A DNA stretch of 64,000 nt from Cohaesibacter intestini (GCF_003324485.1 NZ_QODK01000003.1:806001-870000), one strand, 5' to 3'. Shown: positions 48,748 through 59,914, counted from the first letter of the stretch. A program made the numbers and translations. The notes: generated by a model not told the origin, from the sequence alone.

Positions 48748-50028
48748 TCAGGCAAGGGCCTGTTCCAGATCGGCGATGATATCGGCCACATCTTCGATGC
48801 CGATCGACAGACGCACCGTTTCAGGCGCTGCACCAGCGGCCGTCTTCTGCTCGTCGGTCAGCTGGCTGTGTGTGGTGGAGGCCGGATGGATCGCCAGAGA
48901 ACGGGTGTCGCCGATATTGGCAACATGGCTGAAGAGTTTGAAGGCGGCAATCAGTTTGACACCTGCCTCATGACCGCCCTTCAGGCCAAAGGTGAAGACA
49001 GACCCGGCACCTTTGGGCATGTACTTCTTGTGCAATTCGTAATGCGGGCTTGATTCCAGACCGGCATAGGAAACCCAACTGACCGCTTCGTGGTTTTCCA
49101 GCCACTTGGCGACTTTCAGTGCGTTCTCGCAATGGCGTTCCATACGCAAAGGAAGGGTTTCGACGCCTGTCAGGATCTGGAAGGCGTTGAAAGGCGAAAT
49201 TGCAGGGCCCAGATCGCGCAGACCAAGCACCCGGCAAGCAATCGCAAAGGCGATGCCGCCAAAAGTTTCGTGCAGTTTGACGCCGTTATATTCTGGCCGT
49301 GGCTCGGTCAGCATCGGGTACTTGTCTGATGCGGACCAGTCAAACTTGCCTGCCTCGACAATGATACCACCCATCGAATTGCCATGACCACCCATGAACT
49401 TGGTCATCGAATGCAGCACAATATCCGCGCCATACTCAATTGGCTTGCACAGATAGGGGGTCGCCATTGTGTTATCGACGATCAGCGGAATGCCAGCCTC
49501 GGCAGCCACTTTGGCAAAGCCCTCAATGTCCGAAATGACACCACCCGGATTGGCAAGACTCTCGATGTAAATGGCCTTGGTTTTCTCGTCGATCAACGCA
49601 CGGGCCTTTTCCGGGTCCATTGCATCGGTCCATTTGACATGCCAGTCAAAGCTCTTGAAGGAGTGGTTGAACTGGTTGATCGAACCACCATAGAGCTTGT
49701 CGGCGGCGATGAAGTTGTCGCCGGGGCGCATGATGGAATGGAAAGTGAGCAACTGCGCCGAGTGACCAGACGCAACAGCCAGAGCTGCAGTGCCGCCTTC
49801 AAGAGCAGCAATGCGTTCTTCCAGAACCGCCTGTGTAGGGTTCATGATGCGGGTATAGATATTACCAAAGGCCTGCAGACCGAACAGGGCGGCCGCATGG
49901 TCCGCATCCTGAAACTCGTAGGACGTGGTCTGATAGATCGGCGTCACGCGTGCGCCAGTGGTCGGGTCAGGCTGTGCCCCTGCATGGATCGCCAAAGTGG
50001 AAAAGCCCGGATTGTTCGCCTCGCTCAT
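48748..50028 (-). CDS. metY: O-acetylhomoserine sulfhydrylase (aminocarboxypropyltransferase)
   Basis: 426 residues. Cys/Met-metabolism PLP fold: YTRIMNPTQAVLEERIAALE, ASGHSAQLLTFHSI, VDNTMATPYLCKP and the PLP lysine in HSMTKFMGGHGNSMGG. The length, longer than cystathionine synthases, fits MetY, which makes homocysteine directly from O-acetylhomoserine and sulfide. I searched its 290-base upstream gap for a SAM riboswitch and could not support one. Confidence 0.94.
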   Translation of the reverse strand: MSEANNPGFSTLAIHAGAQPDPTTGARVTPIYQTTSYEFQDADHAAALFGLQAFGNIYTRIMNPTQAVLEERIAALEGGTAALAVASGHSAQLLTFHSIMRPGDNFIAADKLYGGSINQFNHSFKSFDWHVKWTDAMDPEKARALIDEKTKAIYIESLANPGGVISDIEGFAKVAAEAGIPLIVDNTMATPYLCKPIEYGADIVLHSMTKFMGGHGNSMGGIIVEAGKFDWSASDKYPMLTEPRPEYNGVKLHETFGGIAFAIACRVLGLRDLGPAISPFNAFQILTGVETLPLRMERHCENALKVAKWLENHEAVSWVSYAGLESSPHYELHKKYMPKGAGSVFTFGLKGGHEAGVKLIAAFKLFSHVANIGDTRSLAIHPASTTHSQLTDEQKTAAGAAPETVRLSIGIEDVADIIADLEQALA

Positions 50029-50320
50029 GAAAGCCCCCTTCTAAAGAGTGTTTGCGCGCAGGCCTCTGATTGGCCTCACCGCAAATCGCGTTATTGATCG
50101 AAATATGCGCAAGACTTTATAGCAGCAGCCAATGGGATGCTATTTCCGATTTTGGAATATTTTTTCGAAGATGGGAGGGAAGAAGGAAGTTTGTTCTTCT
50201 GTGTCCAATTCGATGCCTTTACACAGAAAGAATAAACCTCAACACCCATGTCCTGACGCAAACAGAAAGGCCGCAGACATGGGGATCTGCAGCCTATCAA
50301 ACAAATTCAAGTGGGGCGGG

Positions 50321-50734
50321 TTAGAAGTAGATCGGATATTCTATCTTCGGGCAGCGATCCATAATGACGGTGATGCCTTCGGCTTCCGCACGCGCTGCCG
50401 CCTCTTCATTGATGACGCCAAGCTGCATCCAGACAACTTTTGCCTTGATGGCAATGGCTTCATCGACCACTTGGCCCGCCGCTTCGGAATTGCGGAAGAT
50501 GTCGACCATATCGACCGGTTCGGCAATGTCAGCCAGCGAACCGACCACTGTCTGACCAAGGATCTCACCGCCAGCCTTGCCCGGATTGACCGGAATGACC
50601 CGATATCCCTTGTCGAGCAAAAAGGCCATAACGCGATGACTGGCGCGTGCCGGCTTGTCACTGGCTCCTACAAGGGCAATGACCTTGGTCGTTTCCAGAA
50701 TGTGCTTGATGGTGTCTGCCTGATGATCCTGCAT
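50321..50734 (-). CDS. CoA-binding domain protein (YccU-like)
   Basis: 137 residues from ATG 50734. Rossmann CoA-binding fold: VIALVGASDKPARASHRVM, GYRVIPVNPGKAGGEILG, VDMVDIFRNSEAAGQVVDEA, WMQLGVINEEAA and the C-terminal MDRCPKIEYP. Function of the family is unclear. The start lies 1 base after the stop of the crotonase gene, so the two form an operon. Confidence 0.9.
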   Translation of the reverse strand: MQDHQADTIKHILETTKVIALVGASDKPARASHRVMAFLLDKGYRVIPVNPGKAGGEILGQTVVGSLADIAEPVDMVDIFRNSEAAGQVVDEAIAIKAKVVWMQLGVINEEAAARAEAEGITVIMDRCPKIEYPIYF

Positions 50735-50735
50735 G

Positions 50736-51566
50736 TTATTTGCTGTCCGGCCAGTCGGCTTTGCGCTTTTCAAGGAACGCGCTGATGCCTTCCTTGGCAT
50801 CGCCCGCAAGCATGTTTTCCGCCATCACAAGAGAGGCAAGGTCATAGGCATCGGCAACATTCATATCGGCTTGACGATAGAAGGTCTCTTTGCCGAACTT
50901 CAGTGCGGTCTGGGACTTGGCTGCGATCTCCATCGCGTATTTGTCTACGACCAGACGCAGATAGTCCTTCGGCACCACCCGGTTGACCAGACCATAAGCC
51001 TTGGCAGTATGGGCGTCGATTTGCTCCCCGGTGACCAGCATTTCCATCGCCTGTTTGCGTGGCACGGCGCGGGTGAGGGCAACCATCGGCGTTGAACAGA
51101 ATAGGCCGATATTGACCCCCGGGGTGCAGAAATTGGCTTCATTGACGCAAATGGCCAGATCGCAGGTGGCGACCAACTGGGTGCCAGCGGCTGTGGCCAT
51201 GCCTTGCACTTCGGCAATGACGATCTTTGGTGTGTTGATGATCGACTGCATCAGCGCTGCGCAGGTGCGCATGATCAGCGAATAGTAATGACGACCGCCA
51301 TCACGATCGCTGCGACGGGCGGTCATTTCCTTGAGATTGTGACCGGAGCAGAAAACCGGACCATTGGCCGCCAGAACAATGACATGGGTCTGGCGATCAT
51401 TGTTGGCATGTTCGATCTCGTCCGACAGGGCATGCATCATCTCTTCCGACAAGGCATTGCGGCTTTCAGGGCGGTTCATGATCAACCGACGGATCGATCC
51501 AATCTGTTCGACGAGGACAGCAGCCTCTGGGGCAGAAGCCTCTTGAACTGGGGTTGGCGCAGACAT
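50736..51566 (-). CDS. Crotonase-fold protein, ECHDC3-like
   Basis: 276 residues. Oxyanion-hole motifs FCSGHNLKEM and GMATAAGTQLVA are present, but both catalytic glutamates of enoyl-CoA hydratase are missing (Gln in GTQL, Gly in FCTPGVNIG). STPMVALTRAVPRKQAMEML matches ECHDC3. A true hydratase reaction is unlikely; isomerase-like or another acyl-CoA chemistry is possible. Upstream of the CoA-binding gene. Confidence 0.85.
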   Translation of the reverse strand: MSAPTPVQEASAPEAAVLVEQIGSIRRLIMNRPESRNALSEEMMHALSDEIEHANNDRQTHVIVLAANGPVFCSGHNLKEMTARRSDRDGGRHYYSLIMRTCAALMQSIINTPKIVIAEVQGMATAAGTQLVATCDLAICVNEANFCTPGVNIGLFCSTPMVALTRAVPRKQAMEMLVTGEQIDAHTAKAYGLVNRVVPKDYLRLVVDKYAMEIAAKSQTALKFGKETFYRQADMNVADAYDLASLVMAENMLAGDAKEGISAFLEKRKADWPDSK

Positions 51567-51781
51567 GCTTTCTTTCCTCCGGCATAGTCAAAACTGCGAT
51601 CAGGTGAGCGGCACATTGCCTGCCAAAAATTCCCTCTGTCAAGTTAGCCTCGTGAATAATATGCCCCCATCCAAGGCTGGAAGGGCTTGCAATCCGTACT
51701 TATCCGGGTCAACATTTGACCAAAACGTCAAAGTAAATGCGTGACGCGGCCTATCTCGTGGGTCAGGAGGAGGGAACGACA

Positions 51782-52231
51782 ATGACGGAACAAGCAGCTC
51801 AAGAGACAGCTCAAGCAATGACAGCTGAGGAAATCACCATTCTGCTTGACGACATTTTCCCGCAGCTCAATCAGGGCAGGCGTTGTTACTTCATCGACTG
51901 GGTCAAGAATAGAGAGGCGGTTTTGCGGCTGAAGGCTGATGAACGCCATTTGCGCCCCGGAGGAACGGTGTCGGGCCCAACCATGATGGGTTTGGCGGAT
52001 TTCGCCGCTTATGTTGTCATTCTGGCTGAAATCGGCCCTGTTGCGCTTGCCGTGACCACCAGCCTTAACATCAATTTTCTGATGAAACCCGCTCCGGGAG
52101 ACATGCTGGCCCATGTCCGGACTTTGAAAATGGGCAAGCGGTTGGTGGTGGTCGAAGTGGATATGTGGTCTGAAGGGCAGGAAGATTTGGTTGCCCACGC
52201 CACGGCTACCTATTCGATTCCGCCGCAATGA
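51782..52231 (+). CDS. PaaI-family hotdog thioesterase
   Basis: 149 residues from ATG 51782 (GGAGGAGGGAAC upstream). Hotdog fold with GGTVSGPTMMGLADFAAYVV, SLNINFLMKPAPGDML and a beta-rich C-terminus LVAHATATYSIPP. Such enzymes cleave aromatic or medium-chain acyl-CoA. The catalytic Asp is probably in GLADFAAY. Substrate unknown. Confidence 0.85.
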   Translation: MTEQAAQETAQAMTAEEITILLDDIFPQLNQGRRCYFIDWVKNREAVLRLKADERHLRPGGTVSGPTMMGLADFAAYVVILAEIGPVALAVTTSLNINFLMKPAPGDMLAHVRTLKMGKRLVVVEVDMWSEGQEDLVAHATATYSIPPQ

Positions 52232-52329
52232 AGGCGAGGAAAAGGGGCGGAAAAAGTTGATTTTGTGTGGTAATTATATACCGCAAAAATAATGCATTGT
52301 TTTTGTTGATGAATTTTGTTCGAAACTGC

Positions 52330-52355
52330 TTGACAAAGTCACGGGCTCGTATAAA
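52330..52355 (+). promoter_or_regulatory. Promoter of rplM-rpsI
   Basis: TTGACA at 52330-52335 and TATAAA at 52350-52355. The spacer is 14 bases, shorter than the ideal 17. A GC-rich inverted pair (CGGCG ... CGCCG) lies downstream in the leader. Confidence 0.5.
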
Positions 52356-52433
52356 AGAAGCGCCAGACATTGCGGCGGCTCTCTCGGGTCGCCGTTTCCT
52401 GTTGTCAATGTGACACCGAGATACGGAATAGCA

Positions 52434-52895
52434 ATGAAAACATTTTCTGCAAACCCTTCCAACATCGAGAAGAAGTGGATTCTCATCGATGCCGAAGGTC
52501 TTGTGCTGGGTCGTGTGGCAGCGTTGATCGCCATGCGTCTTCGCGGCAAACACAAAGCCACCTTCACGCCACATATGGATTGTGGTGACAACGTGATCGT
52601 AATCAATGCCGACAAAGTCAAACTGACTGGTCGCAAATACGAGAACAAAAAATACTACTGGCACACCGGTCATCCGGGCGGCATCAAAGAGCGTACCGCT
52701 CGTCAGATCATCGAGGGCAAGTTCCCTGAGCGTGTTCTGGAGAAAGCTGTTCAGCGCATGATGCCAGGCGGCCCACTGACCCGCGTTCAGCTGTCCAACC
52801 TGCGTGTCTATGCTGGTGCAACGCACCCGCATGAAGCCCAGGCCCCAGAGGCACTGGATGTTAAATCCCTGAATGCCAAGAATGCGAGGGCTTAA
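52434..52895 (+). CDS. rplM: 50S ribosomal protein L13
   Basis: 153 residues from ATG 52434. [51 protein letters not shown] and [11 protein letters not shown] are L13 signatures. L13 binds 23S rRNA early in assembly. It is co-transcribed with rpsI 3 bases downstream. Confidence 0.97.
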   Translation: MKTFSANPSNIEKKWILIDAEGLVLGRVAALIAMRLRGKHKATFTPHMDCGDNVIVINADKVKLTGRKYENKKYYWHTGHPGGIKERTARQIIEGKFPERVLEKAVQRMMPGGPLTRVQLSNLRVYAGATHPHEAQAPEALDVKSLNAKNARA

Positions 52896-52897
52896 GA

Positions 52898-53380
52898 ATG
52901 AGCGATTCTGTACAGTCTCTTGAAGAACTCGGCTCTGCTATTGGCGTAGAAGCTGAAGAGTCCGCACCAGTTCACGTTCAGAAGCTTGATGCTCATGGTC
53001 GTGCATACGCCACCGGCAAGCGTAAAGACGCTGTTGCCCGCGTATGGATCAAACCAGGCTCTGGCAAGATCATCGTGAACAAAAAAGAATACAACGTCTA
53101 TTTTGGTCGCCCAGTTCTGCAGATGGTTGTTAAACAACCTCTGGTCGCTGCTGACCGTGATGGCCAGTTCGACATCATCTGCACCGTTTCTGGTGGTGGT
53201 TTGTCCGGTCAGGCCGGTGCGATCCGTCACGGCATCTCCAAAGCTCTGACCTATTATGAGCCAGAGCTGCGCGGCGTTCTGAAAAAGGGTGGGTTCCTCA
53301 CCCGTGACTCTCGTGTTGTCGAACGTAAGAAATTCGGTCGCGCGAAAGCACGTCGTTCCTTCCAGTTCTCCAAGCGTTAA
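52898..53380 (+). CDS. rpsI: 30S ribosomal protein S9
   Basis: 160 residues. The C-terminus [10 protein letters not shown] reaching the P-site is present, with [19 protein letters not shown] and [19 protein letters not shown]. An N-terminal extension of about 35 residues (acidic, [11 protein letters not shown]) is common in alphaproteobacterial S9. Confidence 0.97.
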   Translation: MSDSVQSLEELGSAIGVEAEESAPVHVQKLDAHGRAYATGKRKDAVARVWIKPGSGKIIVNKKEYNVYFGRPVLQMVVKQPLVAADRDGQFDIICTVSGGGLSGQAGAIRHGISKALTYYEPELRGVLKKGGFLTRDSRVVERKKFGRAKARRSFQFSKR

Positions 53381-53409
53381 TCTCACGCTTCGAACTGCGC
53401 GAATTCAAG

Positions 53410-53440
53410 AAAGCCGCTTCCAACTGGAGGCGGCTTTTTT
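53410..53440 (+). terminator. Intrinsic terminator after rpsI
   Basis: 12-bp stem with one T-G pair (53410-53421 with 53426-53437), 4-base loop, then T run to 53440. Confidence 0.85.
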
Positions 53441-53872
53441 CGTGCGTCATGGAATATATCCGGTCGACATTATGCCGTCAAAGGGCAGGCATGAACCACT
53501 TTCATCTCACCTTACAGTTCCTTCAAGTATAACTGGAGTGGATTGCCAAACTGGGATTTGAGGCGTGATTATTGTAAAGAATATCCTGAATTTAAGCTTC
53601 CAATTTGCTTAAAATCTTCTTTTTGAACCTGTTTTCGGCGGGTAGTTGTGCGTCTTTACAACCTGTAATTCTTTACATGGCGGGCGAAAAGCAGACGGAA
53701 AATACGAAAAAATGCGTATATGGCGCAAATTTGGGCAGGAAAACTCGTAATTTTTTACAATATTTCTGATTTTAATTGTTCCAGACTATTTGAATAAAGA
53801 ATTGATTAGGATTGTACAGTCATGCTTTTTCCCAAATAGGACCAAAATGCCCCTCAGTATTGGGAAAACAAC
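53441..53872. other. AT-rich upstream region of the chemoreceptor gene
   Basis: About 430 bases with no supportable gene. The octamer TCTTTACA occurs at 53653-53660 and 53670-53677 (same strand, 17 apart) and inverted at 53573-53580; a related TTTTTACA is at 53752-53759. The lower G+C stands out against the flanking genes. No TTAA-N7-TTAA CtrA site was found. Confidence 0.5.
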
Positions 53873-55846
53873 ATGTCTAAGAAACCAGTCTCGACCGAAA
53901 TCAGGTTGACGAAGGGAATCATGGCAAAGACTCTGACCGTTGCGACTGCTGCGGTTATTGCGGTCTTTGCGCTGTTTGCCTTCTACAACGACACGCTGCA
54001 GCGTGAAACCATCCGGAACGAAACCGCCGTCTTGATGGACAATATCGGCAAGACGACTGCCAATAGCATCAATAACTGGCTGCAGGGCCGGATGACGCTG
54101 ATTGCATCGTCGACCGAGTTTGCCAAGAAGATGGATAGTGACACGGATCCGCTGTCTTTGTTCAGCAACCAGACCTATCTCGACAACTTCCAATATTCCT
54201 ATATTGGGATGGAAAAGACAGGCGAGTTCTTCATCTGGCCAGTCACCAAGATGGCGGACGATTACGACCCCCGCAAACGGCCTTGGTACAAGGACGCTGT
54301 TGCCAAGGGTGGGCCGGTTCTGACCGCTCCCTATGTCGATGCCTCCACCAAGGATCTGATCATCTCAGCCGCGCATCCGGTCAAGACCTCAGACGGTCTG
54401 CTCGGCGTGGCCGCAGGTGACTTCAGCATTAAAAGCCTTGTCCAGATGCTTTCCCAGACGGACCTCGACGGCAAGGGGCACGCCTTCCTGGTGTCAAAGG
54501 AAGGCAAGATTCTCGTTCACAGCAATATCGACTATGTCGATAAGGACCTCTCCGTTGCCTACCCAAATGGTGCTCCGGCCATTCGCCAGGAAATGGCCGA
54601 AGTGGAAGACGCCAACGGAACCTCGCTGATGACCTTTGTGCCGATCGAAGGCCTGCCGGTTGAATGGTATGTAGCCCTGTCGATGGACAAAAATCTGGCC
54701 TATGCATCGCTGTCTGACTTCCGTATGTCAGCCGCCATCGCAGCAACTCTGGCCGCCATTCTGATGATCATCGTGCTGGGCTTCTTCCTCACCAAACTGG
54801 TTGCCATGCCGATCAGCAACATGACGTCTGCCATGGGCCGCCTTGCTCACGGGGACAATGATGTCGAAATCGATGGACTTGATCGTCAGGACGAAATTGG
54901 TGCAATGGCAGAAGCCGTCATGGTGTTCAAACAGAATGCCATTGAGCAGGACCGGCTGCGTGCACAGCAGGCCAAGGAAGAGCAGGCCAAGCAGCAGCGG
55001 GTCGAACTGGTTGATCAATTGATCTCCGAGTTTGATCTGGAAGTCAGTGAAGTTCTCAAGACGATTTCGGTCTCTTCCTCCGGACTGGAAACCACCGCAG
55101 GATCATTGAATTCCACCGCAGAAGCCTCAGCCGCCAGCGCGACCACTGTGGCAGCCGCTTCGGAGGAAGCCTCGATCAACGTGCGTTCGGTTGCCGCCGC
55201 ATCCGAAGAGCTGGCCGCTTCGATTTCCGAAATCAGCCGCCGGGTGAACCAGTCCCGCGAAATAGCCGAACGGGCCAGTGGTGCAGCCAAGCAGACGGAC
55301 CAGACCGTGCAAAGCCTTGTGTCCACCACAGACCGGATCAGCCAAATCGTCAGCCTGATCAACGACATCGCGGCCCAGACCAATCTGCTGGCCCTCAATG
55401 CGACAATTGAAGCAGCGCGTGCCGGTGAAGCAGGCAAGGGCTTTGCGGTCGTGGCGTCAGAAGTGAAGTCACTCGCCGATCAAACCTCCAAGGCGACCGA
55501 TGAAATTGCCACGCAGATTTCCGCCATGCAGTCGGTGTCGAATGAAGCCGCAGGTGCCATTCGCGGCATCGGGGATGTGATCGTCGAGATCAACGAGATC
55601 GCTTCTGAAATCGCTGCATCCGTCGATCAGCAGGGCGGCGCAACGCGCGAAATCGCCCATAATGTCAATGAAGCGGCGAAGGGTACACAGGAAGTGAGCG
55701 AAAGCACGGTGCTGGTGACCAAGGGAGCCAGTGACACCGAGGAGAGCGCAGCCAACGTTCTTTCCGCTGCGCTTGATCTGTCTGGCAAGTCGAGCGCTTT
55801 GCGTGACACTGTTCAGAACTTCGTCAACAAGATCCGTGCCGCCTGA
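53873..55846 (+). CDS. Methyl-accepting chemotaxis protein with dCache sensor
   Basis: 657 residues. TM1 at about 18-40, periplasmic dCache domain (about 42-280; [20 protein letters not shown] matches the binding-pocket motif of amino-acid-type dCache), TM2 at about 285-310, HAMP ([20 protein letters not shown]), and a signalling domain whose tip is [20 protein letters not shown]. Repeated AASE and SISEISRR motifs fill the adaptation helices. No C-terminal CheR-binding pentapeptide (ends VNKIRAA). Ligand unknown. No other chemotaxis gene is in the window. Confidence 0.94.
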   Translation: MSKKPVSTEIRLTKGIMAKTLTVATAAVIAVFALFAFYNDTLQRETIRNETAVLMDNIGKTTANSINNWLQGRMTLIASSTEFAKKMDSDTDPLSLFSNQTYLDNFQYSYIGMEKTGEFFIWPVTKMADDYDPRKRPWYKDAVAKGGPVLTAPYVDASTKDLIISAAHPVKTSDGLLGVAAGDFSIKSLVQMLSQTDLDGKGHAFLVSKEGKILVHSNIDYVDKDLSVAYPNGAPAIRQEMAEVEDANGTSLMTFVPIEGLPVEWYVALSMDKNLAYASLSDFRMSAAIAATLAAILMIIVLGFFLTKLVAMPISNMTSAMGRLAHGDNDVEIDGLDRQDEIGAMAEAVMVFKQNAIEQDRLRAQQAKEEQAKQQRVELVDQLISEFDLEVSEVLKTISVSSSGLETTAGSLNSTAEASAASATTVAAASEEASINVRSVAAASEELAASISEISRRVNQSREIAERASGAAKQTDQTVQSLVSTTDRISQIVSLINDIAAQTNLLALNATIEAARAGEAGKGFAVVASEVKSLADQTSKATDEIATQISAMQSVSNEAAGAIRGIGDVIVEINEIASEIAASVDQQGGATREIAHNVNEAAKGTQEVSESTVLVTKGASDTEESAANVLSAALDLSGKSSALRDTVQNFVNKIRAA

Positions 55847-55890
55847 TCCAAGGGTCTGCACGGGGTGCCGAAGCACCAATTGTCAAAACG

Positions 55891-55922
55891 AGAAAAGCCG
55901 TCATGCAAATGACGGCTTTTCT
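55891..55922. terminator. Bidirectional terminator between chemoreceptor and glpK
   Basis: Perfect 14-bp stem (55891-55904 with 55909-55922) closed by a GCAA tetraloop, T run on the plus strand side and A run opposite. Strong in both directions. Confidence 0.9.
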
Positions 55923-55949
55923 TATGTCTGTTGCCAGATAGAAAGTGCC

Positions 55950-57443
55950 CTAGTGGCTGAGCGTGCGCGACACCGCGTCCTTCCAACCGGCATATTTGCG
56001 CTCTCGCACATCCTCGTCCATATGTGGCTCAAAGCGATTTTCAACCGCCCAGCTTTTTGCGAATTCCTCAGGCTCGGGATAGAAACCGACCTTCCAGCCT
56101 GCCAGATAGGCAGCACCAAGCGCGGTGGTCTCCAGAATGCGTGGCCGCTCCACCTTGGTGTTGAGGATGTCGGACAGGAACTGCATCGTCCAGTTGGAGG
56201 CAACCATGCCGCCATCCACCCGCAGCATCGTTTCGCTGTCGGTCTCCCAGTCCTTGCGCATCGCAGTCAGTAGATCACGGGTCTGGTAGCAGACCGACTC
56301 CAGCGTTGCACGGCAGACTTCTTCCGGTCCCGTCGCACGCGTCAGGCCAAACATGGCCCCGCGGCAATCCGCATCCCAGTAGGGCGCGCCAAGGCCGACA
56401 AAGGCCGGCACCAGATAGACCTGCTGGCTTTCATCCGCCTTGCGGGCCAGTGGGCCGGTCTGGTTGGCTTTTTCGATGATGCCAAGACCATCGCGCAACC
56501 ACTGCACCGCAGCGCCTGCAATGAAGATCGAACCTTCCAGTGAAAAGGTCGGCTTGCCGTCAAATTGATAGGCGATGGTGGTCAAAAGGCGGTTCTCGGA
56601 ACGAACCGGTTTCTCGCCTGTATTGAGCAGGGCAAAGCAGCCCGTGCCGTATGTCGATTTCATCATGCCCGGCTCAAAGCAGGCCTGACCAATGGCCGCA
56701 GCCTGCTGGTCTCCGGCAATGCCGGTGATCGGGATCGGGCCGCCAAACAGTTCGGGCATGCAGGTGCCAAAATCATCGGCACAATTCTTCACTTCTGGAC
56801 GTGCCAGAGCTTGCGGCAGATTGAGGATCTGACGCAGGGTGCTGCTCCAGCGGCCATTGTGAATGTCATAAAGCATCGTGCGGCTGGCATTGGTCGCATC
56901 TGTCGCATGAACCTTGCCACCCGTCAGGCGCCACAACAGGAAGCTGTCAACCGTGCCAAAGGCCAGATGGCCCGCTTCGGCTTTCTCGCGCGCGCCTTCG
57001 ACATTGTCGATGATCCAGGCCACCTTGGTGGAAGAAAAATAGGGGTCAAGCAATAGACCGGTTTTCTCGGTCACCGTTTCCTCAAGACCCTCATCCTTGA
57101 GCTTCTTGCAATAGTCCGACGTTCTGCGGTCCTGCCAGACGATGGCATTGTAGACGCATTCACCGGTGCGCTTGTCCCAGACGAGGGTGGTTTCACGCTG
57201 GTTGGTGATGCCGATGGCGGCGATTTCCGAGGCATGCGCCCCGGCATTTTCCATCGCCTCGCGACAGACGGTCACCACCGTATCCCAGATTTCCTCCGGA
57301 TCATGTTCCACCCAGCCAGACTGCGGAAAATGCTGGGTGAATTCCTGCTGTGCGACAGACCGAATGCGGTAGTCCGCATCAAACAGGATGGCCCGTGATG
57401 AGGTGGTGCCCTGATCGATGGCCATTACGTAATTGTGTTTCAT
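55950..57443 (-). CDS. glpK: Glycerol kinase
   Basis: 497 residues. FGGY kinase with [15 protein letters not shown] near the N-terminus, [27 protein letters not shown], and [13 protein letters not shown] close to the end. It phosphorylates glycerol to glycerol 3-phosphate, the substrate of the glpD product encoded upstream. Third gene of glpR-glpD-glpK; glpF is not here. Confidence 0.96.
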   Translation of the reverse strand: MKHNYVMAIDQGTTSSRAILFDADYRIRSVAQQEFTQHFPQSGWVEHDPEEIWDTVVTVCREAMENAGAHASEIAAIGITNQRETTLVWDKRTGECVYNAIVWQDRRTSDYCKKLKDEGLEETVTEKTGLLLDPYFSSTKVAWIIDNVEGAREKAEAGHLAFGTVDSFLLWRLTGGKVHATDATNASRTMLYDIHNGRWSSTLRQILNLPQALARPEVKNCADDFGTCMPELFGGPIPITGIAGDQQAAAIGQACFEPGMMKSTYGTGCFALLNTGEKPVRSENRLLTTIAYQFDGKPTFSLEGSIFIAGAAVQWLRDGLGIIEKANQTGPLARKADESQQVYLVPAFVGLGAPYWDADCRGAMFGLTRATGPEEVCRATLESVCYQTRDLLTAMRKDWETDSETMLRVDGGMVASNWTMQFLSDILNTKVERPRILETTALGAAYLAGWKVGFYPEPEEFAKSWAVENRFEPHMDEDVRERKYAGWKDAVSRTLSH

Positions 57444-57552
57444 GAGCGATTCGCCTCTTCCCTCGAATGCTGCGCGTCTCTTGATCTTATGCGTCCCTCT
57501 TGGCCTTGCAAGGGGGACGCAGGGTTCATCTCTTGGATGCCGTGGGCAGGAG

Positions 57553-59070
57553 CTAGGCTTTGCCCGCCCAATAGGCCTTTAGATAGGCCTCAAGGGCTGC
57601 TGTTTGATCGGATGTGAAATGCAAGCCGCATTTGGTCCGGCGGAACAGAATGTCCTCCGCGGTCATGGCCCATTCGTTTTCGATCAGATAACGCACTTCG
57701 GCTTCATACAGATCCGCTCCGAAGCACTGGCCAAGACCGTCGGTATCGGTGATGCCTTCGAGCAAATCCCACGCCTTGGTGCCATACAGCCGCATCAGAC
57801 GATAGGCCAGACGGTCCGACAGATAACCATGCTCAGATTTCAGGCGGGCCAACAGATCGTCAAAGGCGCTGGCATTGAAGTCACCCCCCGGCAAACGAGC
57901 GACCTTGGTCCATTTCTTGCCTTTCGGGCCGAGTTTCATTTCAATTTTCTTGAGCACCGATTCCGCCAGCATACGGGCCGTGGTGATTTTGCCGCCAAAA
58001 ATGTGAATGATCGAGTTGTCGCATTCTTCCTTGCTCTGGCGTAGCACATAATCGCGGGTGGCTTCCTGCGCCGCCGATGCGCCATCATCATAAAGCGGCC
58101 TCACACCGGAATAGCTCCACACCACATCATCGCGGGTGACCGGCTTGGCGAAATACTCGCTGGCTGCATTGCACAGATAGAGCAGTTCTTCTTCTGTTGC
58201 CGCGACCTTGTCCTTGTCGAGATCGCCCTTGAAGTCATGATCGGTGGTGCCGATCAGGGTGAAATCTTCTTCGTAAGGAATGGAGAAGATGATCCGGCCG
58301 TCTTTATTCTGGAAGATGTAACAGCGCTTGTGGTCGAACATTTTCTTCACGATCATGTGGCTGCCCTGCACCAGACGCACATTCTTGTCGTCCGGTTTGC
58401 CCAAGGCATCGCCGATGATGTGATCGACCCACGGACCGGAAGCATTGATCACCATCCGGGCGTGATGAACAGTCTCTTCGCCGCTGATCTGATTTTTGGT
58501 CACGACCTTCCAGCTGGTGCCTTCGTAGGTGGCGGAAATGACCTTTTCGCGCACCAGTATGTTGGCACCGCGATCCCGGGCGTCCATGGCTGCCAGCACA
58601 ACGAAACGGGCGTCATTGACCCAGCAATCAGAATATTCAAAGCCCTTGGTGAAGAGCGGCTTCAGCGGCTTGCCGACTTCATCCTTGGTCATGTCAATGT
58701 CGGCTGTCGCAGGCAACTCCTTGCGGCCACCAATATGGTCATAGAGAAACAGGCCAAGGCGGATCAGCCAAGCCGGACGCAGGTCCTTGTGATGCGGCAG
58801 CACGAAGCGCAATGGCCAGACGATATGCGGCGCATTGGCCCAAACCACTTCGCGTTCCTTGAGCGCTTCGCGGACCAGACGGAATTCATAATATTCCAGA
58901 TAGCGCAGGCCACCATGGATCAGCTTGGTCGATGCGGAGGAGGTGGCGCTAGCCAGATCGTTCATTTCCGCAAGGGTCACGGAATATCCACGTCCAATGG
59001 CATCACGCGCGATGCCTACACCATTGATGCCACCACCAATGACAAAGATATCCTTGAGGTCTGCAGTCAT
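57553..59070 (-). CDS. glpD: Aerobic glycerol-3-phosphate dehydrogenase
   Basis: 505 residues. FAD-binding [17 protein letters not shown] at the N-terminus, [26 protein letters not shown] and [11 protein letters not shown], then the DAO C-terminal helical domain. A membrane-associated flavoenzyme that oxidises glycerol 3-phosphate to dihydroxyacetone phosphate and reduces quinone. Its ATG overlaps the glpR stop (ATGA), showing translational coupling. Confidence 0.96.
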   Translation of the reverse strand: MTADLKDIFVIGGGINGVGIARDAIGRGYSVTLAEMNDLASATSSASTKLIHGGLRYLEYYEFRLVREALKEREVVWANAPHIVWPLRFVLPHHKDLRPAWLIRLGLFLYDHIGGRKELPATADIDMTKDEVGKPLKPLFTKGFEYSDCWVNDARFVVLAAMDARDRGANILVREKVISATYEGTSWKVVTKNQISGEETVHHARMVINASGPWVDHIIGDALGKPDDKNVRLVQGSHMIVKKMFDHKRCYIFQNKDGRIIFSIPYEEDFTLIGTTDHDFKGDLDKDKVAATEEELLYLCNAASEYFAKPVTRDDVVWSYSGVRPLYDDGASAAQEATRDYVLRQSKEECDNSIIHIFGGKITTARMLAESVLKKIEMKLGPKGKKWTKVARLPGGDFNASAFDDLLARLKSEHGYLSDRLAYRLMRLYGTKAWDLLEGITDTDGLGQCFGADLYEAEVRYLIENEWAMTAEDILFRRTKCGLHFTSDQTAALEAYLKAYWAGKA

Positions 59071-59882
59071 AATTCACTCTCGCTGTTCGAGGGGAGGGCG
59101 ACGATGATCTCGGTTTCAGCGTCGCGACAAAGGGTCTGGATGGCCTCGCTGGGCATCCGATCGGTTACGAAATAGTCGATATCGGCCAGATGGCCGATCC
59201 GCACGGGGGCGTTGCGCTCAAACTTCATCGAGTCGCTGACCAGGATGCGTTTGCGGGCATGTTGCAGGATCGCCTGCGCAATCCGCACCTCGCGATAGTC
59301 ATAGTCGAGCAGGGATCCGTCGCTATCGATTGAGGAAACCCCGATCACCGCGAAATCGACCTTGAACTGCTTGATGAAATCGATGGTCGCTTCACCGACA
59401 AGCCCGCCATCAGACTTGCGCAACATGCCACCTGCCACCACCACCTCAGCATTCGATCCGTTATGCAGAATGTTGGCGACGTTGATATTGTTGGTGATGA
59501 CCATCAGGCCATCATGGCGCACAAGAGCTTCAGCCACCTGTTCGGTGGTTGTCCCGATATTGAGGATGAGAGAGGCATTGTCCGGGATCAGCTGAGCTGC
59601 TGCCTTGCCAATGGCTGCTTTTTCCGCTGCCGCATGTGACCGCCGCGCGGTGTAGGCATAGTTGGACACGCCGGATTTGTAGATCGCACCGCCATGCACA
59701 CGCTCCAGCAGGTCGTGATCGCACAGCACGTTGAGGTCCTTGCGGATGGTTTGCGGCGTGACATCGAAATGAGCCGCCAACCCGTCGACATCAACCCGGC
59801 CGTCGCGCTTGGCAAGTTCCATAATGTCAGAATGGCGTGGAATGAGGGGATCCAAGACTATGCTCCTTTTGGTGGGCATCAT
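59067..59882 (-). CDS. glpR: DeoR-family regulator of the glp operon
   Basis: 271 residues from ATG 59882; a TTG at 59855 with AGGAG 7 bases upstream would give a start nearer the usual DeoR length. Helix-turn-helix HFDVTPQTIRKDLN, then DeoRC sensor domain with LNIGTTTEQVAEAL and GGMLRKSDGGLVGE. Probably represses glpR-glpD-glpK and is relieved by glycerol 3-phosphate. A palindrome at 59915-59938 upstream is a candidate operator. Confidence 0.9.
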   Translation of the reverse strand: MMPTKRSIVLDPLIPRHSDIMELAKRDGRVDVDGLAAHFDVTPQTIRKDLNVLCDHDLLERVHGGAIYKSGVSNYAYTARRSHAAAEKAAIGKAAAQLIPDNASLILNIGTTTEQVAEALVRHDGLMVITNNINVANILHNGSNAEVVVAGGMLRKSDGGLVGEATIDFIKQFKVDFAVIGVSSIDSDGSLLDYDYREVRIAQAILQHARKRILVSDSMKFERNAPVRIGHLADIDYFVTDRMPSEAIQTLCRDAETEIIVALPSNSESEL

Positions 59883-59914
59883 GCGCTCGAATCTTCCTTT
59901 TGCCAAGGGTGAAA

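Noticed and set aside
50029-50320. SAM-II or SAM/SAH riboswitch upstream of metY
   Set aside because: A GATTTG-like segment is present on the minus strand, but the flanking P1 stem and the conserved downstream GCTAAA part are missing.
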